A DNA stretch of 64,000 bases, from the NCBI RefSeq assembly GCF_002355415.1, contig NZ_AP014936.1:1302001-1366000 (forward strand), written 5' to 3'. Below the pieces are notes generated by a model, which saw only the letters and a program-made list of their open reading frames with translations, ran no database searches and was not told the DNA's origin. A program made the translations under genes and the position numbers. Origin of the DNA: Sulfurifustis variabilis. GTDB taxonomy: Bacteria; Pseudomonadota; Gammaproteobacteria; Acidiferrobacterales; Sulfurifustaceae. This document shows positions 38,713-47,290 of this stretch, one piece after another (positions within the stretch are counted from its first letter, which is position 1; the number at the start of each line of letters is the position of its first letter).

Positions 38713-39546
38713 ATGACGATGGAAACGCGTGGCTTCTTCGAAAACCGGCGGGGCAGACGCCTGTACTTCGCCGCGCACGGAGACGCCGGCGCGCGCGAGG
38801 CCTGGGTGTTCTGCAACCCGTTTCTCGAGGAGAAGGTGTTCAGCCACCCGGTCTACGTGGCGTTCGCGCGCCGTCTTGCCGGGGAGGGCGGTTTCGCGCT
38901 CCGTTTCGATTACGAGGGCGACGGCGACAGCGAAGGCGAGGTATCGCACCTCTCTCTGGCCGAGTGGGGTGACGATCTGGCGGACGCCTGCGCGTTAGCG
39001 CGCGAGCGATTCCGCGCGCAGAGCGTGAGCCTGTTCGGTCTGCGGCTCGGCGCCGCGCTGGCCTGGCTACGCGCGGACGAGGTGCGGGCCGAACGGCTGC
39101 TCCTGTGGGACCCGGTGGTCAACGGCGCCGCCTACTTCCAGGAGTGCCTGCGGCTGAACCTCACGACTCAGCTCGCGACGTACAAGAAGATCGTGGAGAA
39201 CCGGGAGCAGATGATGCAACGGCTGGAGGGCGGCGAGACCGTGAACATCGCCGGCTACGAGGTGGGTGGGCGCATGGCGTCCTCGATCGCCGCGATGGAC
39301 ATCGGCGAGCCCGACACCGCCCCCGCCAGCCCGGCCCGCGTGCTTCAGTTTCTGAAGCCGGGAGCGGGCGTGAACCGCGTCGCGAGCCCGATGGCAAATC
39401 ACTCGAACGTGCACGTCGAACCGGTCTCGATTCAGCCGTTCTGGCAGGAGTCGAAGCACCACGATCCGGCGCCGGAGCGTTTGATAGAGGCGAGCCTGCG
39501 GGTGGTTGCGAGCCGGCCCGGGGCGCGTGCGGGAGGCGCCGGGTGA
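38713..39546 (+). CDS. Alpha/beta-hydrolase-fold protein of EPS locus, nucleophile elbow Ser replaced by Arg
   Basis: A 277-residue alpha/beta-hydrolase fold protein resembling exosortase-associated hydrolase 2. The oxyanion strand FCNPFLEEK and FALRFDYEGDGDSEGE are fold markers. The nucleophile elbow is FGLRLGA, with Arg111 where Ser (or Cys) should stand, so ordinary hydrolase chemistry is not expected. No clear catalytic His is visible near the C-terminus. The C-terminal part contains QPFWQESKHHDPAPERLIEAS, seen in short pieces. Its stop overlaps the next gene (GTGA), and I infer that the two products act together. Confidence 0.82.
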   Translation: MTMETRGFFENRRGRRLYFAAHGDAGAREAWVFCNPFLEEKVFSHPVYVAFARRLAGEGGFALRFDYEGDGDSEGEVSHLSLAEWGDDLADACALARERFRAQSVSLFGLRLGAALAWLRADEVRAERLLLWDPVVNGAAYFQECLRLNLTTQLATYKKIVENREQMMQRLEGGETVNIAGYEVGGRMASSIAAMDIGEPDTAPASPARVLQFLKPGAGVNRVASPMANHSNVHVEPVSIQPFWQESKHHDPAPERLIEASLRVVASRPGARAGGAG

Positions 39547-40493
39547 ACGAAGAGCCGTTCGAATTCCGCGGGCGGGATGGCGCCGTGCGCCGGGGCATCC
39601 TGACGCCCGCGGAGCCGGGCCGGTCCAACGGCACGGGCATCGTGCTACTGCCGGCCGGCCTGAAATACCGCATCGGTCCGCACCGGCTCAACGTGACGCT
39701 CGCGCGGCGGTTGGCGCCGGTGGGTTACACCGTGCTGCGCTTCGATCCCTGCGGCGTCGGCGAGAGCGACGGGGCGCTTCCGGCAGGTCCGCTGCGCGAG
39801 CTGTGGCGGACCGTGGAGCAGGGTCGGTTCGTCGACGATACCCTGCACGCCGCCCGCGACCTGCGCGAGCGATGCGGCCTCCAGAGATTGGTGCTCGGCG
39901 GGCTTTGCGGCGGGGCGGTCACGGCCTTGCTCGCGGCCGCGCTCGCTCCCGAGCTGATCGACGGGGTCCTGTCGATCAATACGGCGGTGACGTTCTCGAC
40001 CGACACCAAGCCGGCCAGGCGGCCCATGGGCCGGATCCAGGCGCGGCACAACTTCAAGGGCTATCTGCGGAAGCTCCTCGCGCCCGCCGCCTGGGCGCGC
40101 ATCGTGCGTGGGGACAGCGACTACTCGGAGATCACGCGCACGGTCGTCGCCACGGTCCGGTCGTGCCTGGGCGCGCGCCGGCGGCCTGAGCACCTGTCGC
40201 ACGAGAACGCCCGTTTCATGGAGAGCTTCGAGAGCCTGGAGCGGCGGTCCGTTCCGCACCTGCTGATCTTCAGCGGCAACGACAACCGCTGGCTCGAGTT
40301 CCAGGAGGTCGTGCTGCAACGCCGTCTCGGCGGAAGGCTGGCCGGATCGGCGTACGAGATCGAGGTGATCCCGAACGCGAATCACGAGCTGCACTTCGCC
40401 GACTGGCAACGCGAGCTCGAGGAGCGGTTCGCCGACTGGTTGAACCGGCGTTTCCGCGATTCGGGACGCCCAGTGCGGGCGATGTCCGCCTGA
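39543..40493 (+). CDS. Alpha/beta-hydrolase-fold protein of EPS locus with Cys nucleophile
   Basis: A 316-residue partner to the preceding gene, resembling exosortase-associated hydrolase 1. The elbow reads LGGLCGGAV, with Cys122 in place of the usual Ser. A fitting Asp247 (FSGNDNRW) and His281 (NANHELHF) would complete a Cys-His-Asp triad. Cys elbows in this fold are known from PHA synthases, which form acyl-thioester intermediates from CoA thioesters. That suggests acyl transfer from ACP rather than hydrolysis. GTG start at 39543, overlapping the upstream stop by 4 bases. Confidence 0.82.
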   Translation: MNEEPFEFRGRDGAVRRGILTPAEPGRSNGTGIVLLPAGLKYRIGPHRLNVTLARRLAPVGYTVLRFDPCGVGESDGALPAGPLRELWRTVEQGRFVDDTLHAARDLRERCGLQRLVLGGLCGGAVTALLAAALAPELIDGVLSINTAVTFSTDTKPARRPMGRIQARHNFKGYLRKLLAPAAWARIVRGDSDYSEITRTVVATVRSCLGARRRPEHLSHENARFMESFESLERRSVPHLLIFSGNDNRWLEFQEVVLQRRLGGRLAGSAYEIEVIPNANHELHFADWQRELEERFADWLNRRFRDSGRPVRAMSA

Positions 40494-40508
40494 CACGAGG
40501 AGAAACAC

Positions 40509-41690
40509 GTGAATCTTGGAGCGAGTCGAGTCGCTGAATCGCCTTCCCCGTCCGTTGCCCCGCGGCCGCAATCCGCACCCTTGCGCATCCTGACGGTCGT
40601 CGACGGCTACTACCCGAGCACCGGCGGGGCCGAGCTGCAGGCGGGCCTGATCAGCCGCGCTCTCGTCAACGCGGGCCACCGGGTGACGATCCTCGCGCCG
40701 CGGCTCGAGGTACACCGCCCCCTGCACGAGGAGATCGACGGCATCGCGGTCGAGCGCATCGCGTATCCACGCGTGCGCATGCTCGGCGCTCTCGTCCTCG
40801 GCTTGAAGTTCGCCTGGCGTCTGTACGCGCGGCGGCACGAGTACGACGCCATCCATATCCACATGGCGAAGAACCTGGCGACGGTGGCGGGGCTGCTGCG
40901 GCCGCTTCTCAATCGGCCGGTGGTGGTGAAGATATCCGGGGCATGGGAGTTCGAAGGCGGCATCCTCGATCCGCGCCTGCGACGGAAGCCGGTCGTACGC
41001 CTGATGAACGCCTGCATTCGCAGGATCGACTGCGTGCAGTGCATCAGCGAATTCACCCGCCGCATGCTCGTCGAAGCGGGGTACGCCGAGAATCGCATCC
41101 GCATGATTCCGAACGCCGTCGACGTGCGTCGCTTTCGCCTCGCCGTGCCGGCCGACGATCAGCCGAGCGTCCTGTTCGTCGGACGGGTGGAGCCGGTGAA
41201 GGGGCTCGACGTGCTCATCGACGCCTGGCCGACGGTGCGCGCGCGTGTGCCCGCGAAGCTCGTCATCGCCGGCGACGGTTCGGTGCTGGAGGCGCTCAAG
41301 CGGCGGGCCAGGGAGCGGGGCGTCGAGGACTCGGTCCGTTTTCTCGGCAACGTCTCGAACGTGGCCGATCTGCTCGCGCAAAGCGCGCTCTACGTGCAGC
41401 CGTCCCACCAGGAAGGCCTGCCGAACTCGGTCCTCGAAGCGATGGCCGCGGGGCTGCCGATCGTCGCGACCCGGGTGAGCGGCAACGAGGATCTCGTGCT
41501 CGACGGCCGCAACGGCCGATTGGTGCCGCCGGGCCGGGCGGACCGGCTCGCCGAGGCGCTGATCGAGGTGCTGTCGAATCGGGCGGCGGCGCGCGCCATG
41601 GGCCGCGAGTCGCGGCGCGTCATCGAGGAGCAGTACCAGATGCCGGTGATCCTGGCCGCGCTGACGCGCGCCTACCGCGGAGAGGCGTGA
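40509..41690 (+). CDS. Glycosyltransferase family 4
   Basis: A 393-residue GT-B fold enzyme. The N-terminal Rossmann part starts near residue 27 (RILTVVDGYYPSTGGAELQ). The C-terminal nucleotide-sugar domain has LFVGRVEPVKG and the EX7E motif in EGLPNSVLEAMAAGLP. A Pro/Ser-rich leader of about 25 residues precedes the domain. GTG start at 40509 after GGAG. It would add one sugar to the lipid-linked repeat on the cytoplasmic face; donor and linkage are unknown. Confidence 0.9.
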   Translation: MNLGASRVAESPSPSVAPRPQSAPLRILTVVDGYYPSTGGAELQAGLISRALVNAGHRVTILAPRLEVHRPLHEEIDGIAVERIAYPRVRMLGALVLGLKFAWRLYARRHEYDAIHIHMAKNLATVAGLLRPLLNRPVVVKISGAWEFEGGILDPRLRRKPVVRLMNACIRRIDCVQCISEFTRRMLVEAGYAENRIRMIPNAVDVRRFRLAVPADDQPSVLFVGRVEPVKGLDVLIDAWPTVRARVPAKLVIAGDGSVLEALKRRARERGVEDSVRFLGNVSNVADLLAQSALYVQPSHQEGLPNSVLEAMAAGLPIVATRVSGNEDLVLDGRNGRLVPPGRADRLAEALIEVLSNRAAARAMGRESRRVIEEQYQMPVILAALTRAYRGEA

Positions 41691-41691
41691 G

Positions 41692-42627
41692 ATGGGCGCC
41701 GACCGCACGGAAAAAGTCCTCCTCCTCGTGACGATCGATACGGAGTGCGACCACGATCCGAGCTGGGTACGCTCGAAGCCGCTGGCGTTCCGCTCGGTGA
41801 CGGAAGGCGTGCCCGATCGGCTGCAGCCTGTCTTTCGCGCGGCCGGCGCCGCGCCGACCTACCTGCTCACGATCGAGGTGCTGGAGGACCGCGAATCCGT
41901 CGAGGCGCTCCGGCGGCTGGACGGACGCTTCGAGCTCGGCACCCACCTGCACTCCGCCTTCGTCGAGCCCGAAAAGAAGTTCCACGACTATGCCGGCGTG
42001 GACAGCCCGGACTTCCAGTGCCATTGCCGGCCGGAGATCGAGCACGCCAAGCTCGCCAACCTGACGCGAGCGTTCGAGGACGGTTTCGGCTACCGGCCCG
42101 TTTCCTTCCGTGCCGGGCGCTTCGGGGCGGGCCCCAACACCATCGCTTCCCTCGAGCGGCTCGGCTACCTGGTCGATACCAGCGTCACGCCTCACATGCT
42201 GTGGCGGCATCCGGACGGAGACGTGGATTACCGCGCGGCGCCGGCGCAGCCCTACTTTCCGCAACGGGGATCGATCGTGCGCGAGGGCAACGGCGACGCG
42301 TCGAGCGTGCTCGAGATTCCCGTGACCATGAAGCGCCGCTGGCTTCGCGGCCCGCGCTGGTTTCGACCGTGGTTCTCCTCCGTGGCGGCAATGAAGGACG
42401 TGGCGCGCGAGCAGCTGGCGCGCTTCCGCGACCGCCGGGTCGTGGTCCTGAACATGATGTTCCACTCCATGGAGGTCATTCCCAAGGCGAGCCCGTACCC
42501 GCAGAACGAGGACGAGGTGCGCCGGTTCCTGGACGACCTTGCCGCCGTATTGCAATGGTGCGCCGGGGAGGGCGTCGAGTTCGCCACCCCGGCCGCGGTG
42601 CACCGCGCCTTCGCCGGTCGGGAGTGA
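41692..42627 (+). CDS. Polysaccharide deacetylase-like protein
   Basis: A 311-residue NodB-like protein. The first metal/base motif is VTIDTECDHD (about 14-23), and GTHLHSAF lies where TxxH metal ligands are expected. FRAGRFGAGPNTI and VLNMMFHSMEV are further conserved blocks. It is more divergent than the three other deacetylases in this locus and may act on a specific sugar precursor. It lies 1 nt after the upstream GT gene, and no signal peptide is visible. Confidence 0.75.
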   Translation: MGADRTEKVLLLVTIDTECDHDPSWVRSKPLAFRSVTEGVPDRLQPVFRAAGAAPTYLLTIEVLEDRESVEALRRLDGRFELGTHLHSAFVEPEKKFHDYAGVDSPDFQCHCRPEIEHAKLANLTRAFEDGFGYRPVSFRAGRFGAGPNTIASLERLGYLVDTSVTPHMLWRHPDGDVDYRAAPAQPYFPQRGSIVREGNGDASSVLEIPVTMKRRWLRGPRWFRPWFSSVAAMKDVAREQLARFRDRRVVVLNMMFHSMEVIPKASPYPQNEDEVRRFLDDLAAVLQWCAGEGVEFATPAAVHRAFAGRE

Positions 42628-42632
42628 GGCGC

Positions 42633-43763
42633 ATGCAGGTCGCCTGTATCGATACGGACGACGGCTTTCGCGCGCTTCGCGAGGAATGGGACGCGCTCGT
42701 CCAGGCAGCGGCCGCGGCCAGCATCTTCACGACCTGGGAATGGCAGTACCTCTGGTGGCGGCACTACGGCGGCGGCCAGAAGCTCCGTCTGCTCGTCGCG
42801 CGCGCGGGCGGACGGCTCGTCGGCGTCTTTCCCCTCTACGTCCAGCGCGTCACGCCGCTGGCCGGCGTAGGCGCCGGTCTCCTCCGGCTGATCGGAACCG
42901 GCGGCGACACGTCACCGGACTATCTCGAGCCGCCGCTCGCCCCCGGGCACGAGGCAGACGCGGCCCGGGTGCTCGTCGACGCCGCGCTGGCAATCGAGGG
43001 ATGGGACGTCCTCGCCTGGAGCGACCTCGAGCCCGACGGTGCGATCGACCGTGCGGCGATGGCCGCGCTTCGCGAGCGCGGCCTTCCCGCGCGCCGCGGG
43101 ACTTCCGCGCGCATCTCTTACGTGCCGCTCCCGGCTTCGTGGGACGCCTACCTCGAGAGCCAGTCGCGCGACCGGCGGTACACGATCCGCAATACGCGTC
43201 GCAAGTTCGAGCGCGAGCCCGGCGCGCGCTTTCTCGTCTGGGACGGCGCAAGCCTCGACGACGCCTTCGACCGGCTGACCGCGCTGCACCACAAGCGCTG
43301 GCAGACCCGGGGCACGTCGCATTCTTTCGACTCCTCGACCTACAACGACTTCCACCGCGCGGTCATGCGCGCCTGCCGGGAACGCGACTGGCTGCGGCTT
43401 TATTCCCTGGAGCGCGAAGGCGAGATCATCGCCATGTACTACTGCTACCGCTTCCGGGGCACGGTGTACTACTTCCAGGGCGGCTTCGATCCGCAATACG
43501 AGAAGCTGCGCCCCGGGCTCTGCCTCATGGGTTACGCACTGGAGCACGCGATCGGCGAGGGGCAGCGCGTGTTCGACATGCTGCGCGGCGAGTACGACTA
43601 CAAGAAGCAGTGGGCCAGAGAGACGCGGGAGACCTGCTTTACGATCGCGTACCGGCGCACGGCGCCCGCCTTCGTCTACTGGCTTCGCCGCTCGTTGCTT
43701 CCCGAGGCGAAGCGCCTGGCGCAGCGCATGGTGTCGACCGCGCCCGCGCGCAATGACGGCTGA
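42633..43763 (+). CDS. GNAT/FemAB-like acetyltransferase (CelD/BcsL type)
   Basis: A 376-residue protein with duplicated GNAT-like (Acetyltransf_6) architecture. The N-terminal part contains FTTWEWQYLWWRHYGGG. The C-terminal part contains HHKRWQTRG, EIIAMYYCYRF and RPGLCLMGYALEHAI, then MLRGEYDYKKQW. Family members are found in cellulose and EPS loci, where acetyl or amino-acyl transfer to a sugar is suggested but mostly unproven. The ATG at 42633 follows GAGG. A GTG at 42624 is also in frame. Confidence 0.82.
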   Translation: MQVACIDTDDGFRALREEWDALVQAAAAASIFTTWEWQYLWWRHYGGGQKLRLLVARAGGRLVGVFPLYVQRVTPLAGVGAGLLRLIGTGGDTSPDYLEPPLAPGHEADAARVLVDAALAIEGWDVLAWSDLEPDGAIDRAAMAALRERGLPARRGTSARISYVPLPASWDAYLESQSRDRRYTIRNTRRKFEREPGARFLVWDGASLDDAFDRLTALHHKRWQTRGTSHSFDSSTYNDFHRAVMRACRERDWLRLYSLEREGEIIAMYYCYRFRGTVYYFQGGFDPQYEKLRPGLCLMGYALEHAIGEGQRVFDMLRGEYDYKKQWARETRETCFTIAYRRTAPAFVYWLRRSLLPEAKRLAQRMVSTAPARNDG

Positions 43764-43765
43764 AC

Positions 43766-45241
43766 ATGCTCAAGCGACTGGTCATACACACCTCGAACTA
43801 CGGTCTCGGCAGCCTCGCAGTGACGCTGGCGAGTTTCATTTCCTTCCCGATTTTCACCCGCGTCTTCAGCGTGGACGAGTACGGGGTGCTCAACCTGATC
43901 TCGGCCAGCCTGATGCTCCTCGTCGGCATCGCCAAGCTGGGGGTACAGCACGCCGTCGTCCGCTTTTACGCGGAAATCAAGGCCGGGCGGCGCGACATCA
44001 CGGTGCCCCAGTTCTACGCGACGGTGGTCTTCGGCATGACCGGCCTGAGCCTGCTGATCGCCGCCGGCTGGGCGGTCGTGAGCCAGGCGGTGCCCGACGC
44101 GTGGTGGAACGATCCGCGCGTCGCGGGGCTGCTCCTGCTCACCGCGGTCCTGGTCGCCGTTCGCACGACCGACAGCGGACTGCTGAATATCCTGCGCGCC
44201 CAGGAGCGCAGCGGGCTGTTCAGCGCGTACAGCGTCCTCAAGAAGTACGCCGGGCTCGGCCTGATCCTCGTCACGCTGTTCTTCGTCTCGAAGGGCCTCT
44301 ACGGGTTCTATCTGGCGACCATCGTGGCGGAGGTCGGGGCGGTGGCCGTGCTGGCGGCGGTGATGTTCCGCGGCGTGCGCTACGCGCCGCGTGATTTCTC
44401 GCCCGGGCTCTTTCGTTCGATGCTCGTCTTCGGCATACCGATGATCGGCTACGAGCTCGCCGGTACCGCGCTCGCGATCAGCGACCGCTACCTCATACAG
44501 GGCCTGCTCGGTAGCAGCGATCTCGGGATTTACGCGGCCGGGTACAACCTGTGCGAGTACGTGCAGCTCATCCTGGTCGCGGCCATCGGTCAGGCGATCA
44601 TGCCGATGTACGTGCGGACATGGGAGGAGAAGGGCGTGACCGAGACGGCCCGCTTCATCCAGAGCTCGCTGCACTATTACCTGCTCCTGGGGCTGCCCGT
44701 CGTCGCCGGGCTGTCGGCGGTGGGGGAAGACCTGCTGGTCCTGCTCGCCTCCGAGAAGTTCCGTGCGAGCGCGGGCGTCATTCCGTACATCATCGCGGGT
44801 CTCGTGCTCGACGGCATGGTGGTGATGGTCGGCGCGGGGCTGTACATCCACAAGCGCACCGTCGCCCTGGCGGCGCTCGTCGTGGCCAGCACGGTGCTCA
44901 ACGTCGTCCTGAACCTGATTTTGATTCCGAAGTTCGGCCTCGTCGGCGCCGCCGCCGCCACGCTGATCGCGTACCTGGTGCTGGTCGCCTCGATCCATGT
45001 CGCGGCCGCGCGCCACCTCCCCATCGTCTTTCCCTGGGCGAGCCTGGCGAAGTTCGGTGTCATGGCGGTCGCCATGTACCTGGCGGTGTCGCAGGTCCGG
45101 ATCGGCCACGACGTCGTGAATCTCGTCGTGAAGGTCGTCGTCGGCGGGGCGCTGTACGCGCTCCTGGTCGTCCTTCTCGACCGCCAGGCCCGCGGCGTGC
45201 TCCGCACCGGCCTGGGAAAGCTGTACCGCGTGGGAGCTTAG
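43766..45241 (+). CDS. Wzx-like polysaccharide flippase (MATE/PST family)
   Basis: A 491-residue integral membrane protein with about 12-14 predicted helices. The start LVIHTSNYGLGSL and helix one leading to FPIFTRVFS are typical of PST flippases. It would flip the undecaprenyl-linked repeat across the inner membrane. The ATG at 43766 is 2 nt after the upstream stop. Together with the polymerase at 49166 and the chain-length/export genes it defines a Wzx/Wzy-dependent pathway. Confidence 0.9.
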   Translation: MLKRLVIHTSNYGLGSLAVTLASFISFPIFTRVFSVDEYGVLNLISASLMLLVGIAKLGVQHAVVRFYAEIKAGRRDITVPQFYATVVFGMTGLSLLIAAGWAVVSQAVPDAWWNDPRVAGLLLLTAVLVAVRTTDSGLLNILRAQERSGLFSAYSVLKKYAGLGLILVTLFFVSKGLYGFYLATIVAEVGAVAVLAAVMFRGVRYAPRDFSPGLFRSMLVFGIPMIGYELAGTALAISDRYLIQGLLGSSDLGIYAAGYNLCEYVQLILVAAIGQAIMPMYVRTWEEKGVTETARFIQSSLHYYLLLGLPVVAGLSAVGEDLLVLLASEKFRASAGVIPYIIAGLVLDGMVVMVGAGLYIHKRTVALAALVVASTVLNVVLNLILIPKFGLVGAAAATLIAYLVLVASIHVAAARHLPIVFPWASLAKFGVMAVAMYLAVSQVRIGHDVVNLVVKVVVGGALYALLVVLLDRQARGVLRTGLGKLYRVGA

Positions 45242-45244
45242 CGA

Positions 45245-46315
45245 ATGGAACCTGTCTCGAACGCGCCGCCGCTGGTGAGCGTCGTCATTCCGACCTACAA
45301 CCGCGGCGACCTGCTGGCCGCAGCTCTGGACAGCGTGTTCGCCCAGACGTATCCGCGGGTCGAAGTGATCGTCGTGGATGACGGCTCTACCGACGACACC
45401 CCGGAGGTCGTGCGCCCGTATCTCGACCGCCTGATCTATCTCCGGCAGGCGAACGGCGGGCTTTCGTCGGCCCGCAACGCCGGGATGCGGCGTGCCAGCG
45501 GGGAGTACATGGCGCTCATGGACTCGGACGACCTGTGCGAACCGGAGCGTCTCGCCCTCGAGGTCGCCTACCTCGAACGCCATCCCGACGCCGTGCTGTG
45601 TTCCACGGATTTTTCGGCGTTCGACGGTACCGTGGTTCGCGAGCGCTCGCACATCGCGTCGTACTACGGTGCCTTCAAGCAGGCCGCCGACGGCGCGGCG
45701 AGCATCTACCCCGAGGCCGGCCGCCTCGATCCCGAGGAGGTGCCGTGGCTGCGCGGACGCGGGCTCGCGTCCGTGCGAACGTACAGCGGCCCGGTCTACG
45801 AGCGGCTCGTCTGGGGCAACTTCATTCATCCGCCGACCGTCCTGGTCCGCCGCGCGGTTTTCGAGAAGGTCGGCGGCTTCGACGAAACCATTCCCTACGT
45901 CGCGGACTACGACTGGTTCCTGCGCGCGAGCCGGCTGGGGCCGGTGGGCTATCTGGATACGTCCCTGCTCAAGTACCGCTACTCGCCGGACCAGATGAGC
46001 TCGGACCGGCACACGGCGAAGATCGCGTACGGAAACATCGCGATCATCAACAAGCTTCGGGCGGCGGACCCGACCTTCTTCGCGGCGCACCGGGCCGAGT
46101 TCCGGCGCCGACTGGGCGGCTGCTACCGGAGCGCGGCGAATGCGCTCGCGGAGTCGAATCGCGCGCGCGCTCTCGCGGATCTCGCCCGCAGCGCCGCTCA
46201 CGGGGCGCTGGGCGGCCAGGCGCTCCGCATTCTCGCGAAGCTGATGCTGCCGCGCTTCGTGGTCGAATGGCGCCGGCGCGGGCTGACGACGGCCGGGCAC
46301 GAAAGGGACCCATGA
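45245..46315 (+). CDS. Glycosyltransferase family 2
   Basis: A 356-residue GT-A enzyme. It has SVVIPTYNRGDLLA, VVDDGSTDDTPE and the metal-binding MDSDDLCEP, and the acceptor-side region reads VADYDWFLRAS. No membrane helix is visible, so it is cytoplasmic or peripheral. It adds a sugar to the lipid-linked repeat. The stop overlaps the next start (ATGA). Confidence 0.9.
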   Translation: MEPVSNAPPLVSVVIPTYNRGDLLAAALDSVFAQTYPRVEVIVVDDGSTDDTPEVVRPYLDRLIYLRQANGGLSSARNAGMRRASGEYMALMDSDDLCEPERLALEVAYLERHPDAVLCSTDFSAFDGTVVRERSHIASYYGAFKQAADGAASIYPEAGRLDPEEVPWLRGRGLASVRTYSGPVYERLVWGNFIHPPTVLVRRAVFEKVGGFDETIPYVADYDWFLRASRLGPVGYLDTSLLKYRYSPDQMSSDRHTAKIAYGNIAIINKLRAADPTFFAAHRAEFRRRLGGCYRSAANALAESNRARALADLARSAAHGALGGQALRILAKLMLPRFVVEWRRRGLTTAGHERDP

Positions 46316-47283
46316 GCGCGCTCAAACGGACCATCAAGCAGGCGCTGGCCTCGCCGCTCGGCTGGCGGATCACCCACCGCTTCCTGCGGGAACCCGGCGT
46401 CACGGTGCTCATGTATCACCGCATCACGCGATCCGGCGAGCCGTTTCCGGGGCTCGATGTCGAGATGTTCCGGGCGCAGATGAAGTGGCTGCGCGACCGC
46501 TGTACCGTGATCCGGTCCGTCGACCTGCTCGAGGCATGCCGGGGCCCGCGCCGGGGTCGCCCGGCGGTGCTGGTTACGTTCGACGACGGGTACCGGGATT
46601 ATCACGACAACGCCTATCCGGTCCTGCAGGAGCTCGGCCTGCCGGCGGTCGTTTTCGTCGCCACCTCGTTCATCGACGGCGGCGGGATGATCTGGACCGA
46701 CGAGGTTCATTGGGCGTGCCGGGCGAGTGACGTCGAGCGCGTCCGGCTGCCGTGGAACGGCGAGTCGACGTTCGATCTGAAGCGGCCGGGCGAGCGCGAT
46801 CGGCTGACGGCGGCGTGCAAGCGCTACCTGAAGGACGTGCCGGACCGCGAGCGCGTGGACTGGCAGGGCCACTTGCTCGACGTCCTCGGCGTTCGGGGCC
46901 GCGAGGGCGAGGCCGGGCGCCAGATGATGACCTGGGACGAGGTGCGGGCCACGATGCCGGGCACGGAGTACGGCGGGCACACCCACGGTCACCCGATCCT
47001 GTCGCAGCTCGACGCCGCCGGCATGGAGCGGGAGATCCGTCTGTGCCGGGAGCGGATCGAGCGGGAGACGGGAGCGCCCCCGCGCACGTTCGCCTACCCG
47101 AACGGGCGCGCGGTCGATTACAACGCGGACACGAAGCGGCTGCTCCGGGAGCACGGGTTCGAGCTCGCGTTCACCACGGTCGAGGGAATCAACGGCTCCA
47201 CCGTCGATCCGCTCGAGATCCGCCGGGTCCCGACGCGAGGAAATTCGCTCGGGGATTTCGCGTGTCTGGTGTCGAACCTGTGA
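46312..47283 (+). CDS. Polysaccharide deacetylase family protein
   Basis: A 323-residue NodB-homology protein. The catalytic motif is VTFDDGYRDYHDN, the metal His pair lies in GGHTHGHPILSQLD, and AYPNGRAVDYN and EIRRVPTRGNS follow. A short amphipathic N-terminus with VLMYHRI is typical of this class. It probably removes N-acetyl groups from glycan precursors or polymer. Translation is coupled to the upstream GT2 gene through ATGA. Confidence 0.88.
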   Translation: MSALKRTIKQALASPLGWRITHRFLREPGVTVLMYHRITRSGEPFPGLDVEMFRAQMKWLRDRCTVIRSVDLLEACRGPRRGRPAVLVTFDDGYRDYHDNAYPVLQELGLPAVVFVATSFIDGGGMIWTDEVHWACRASDVERVRLPWNGESTFDLKRPGERDRLTAACKRYLKDVPDRERVDWQGHLLDVLGVRGREGEAGRQMMTWDEVRATMPGTEYGGHTHGHPILSQLDAAGMEREIRLCRERIERETGAPPRTFAYPNGRAVDYNADTKRLLREHGFELAFTTVEGINGSTVDPLEIRRVPTRGNSLGDFACLVSNL

Positions 47284-47290
47284 TGACACC

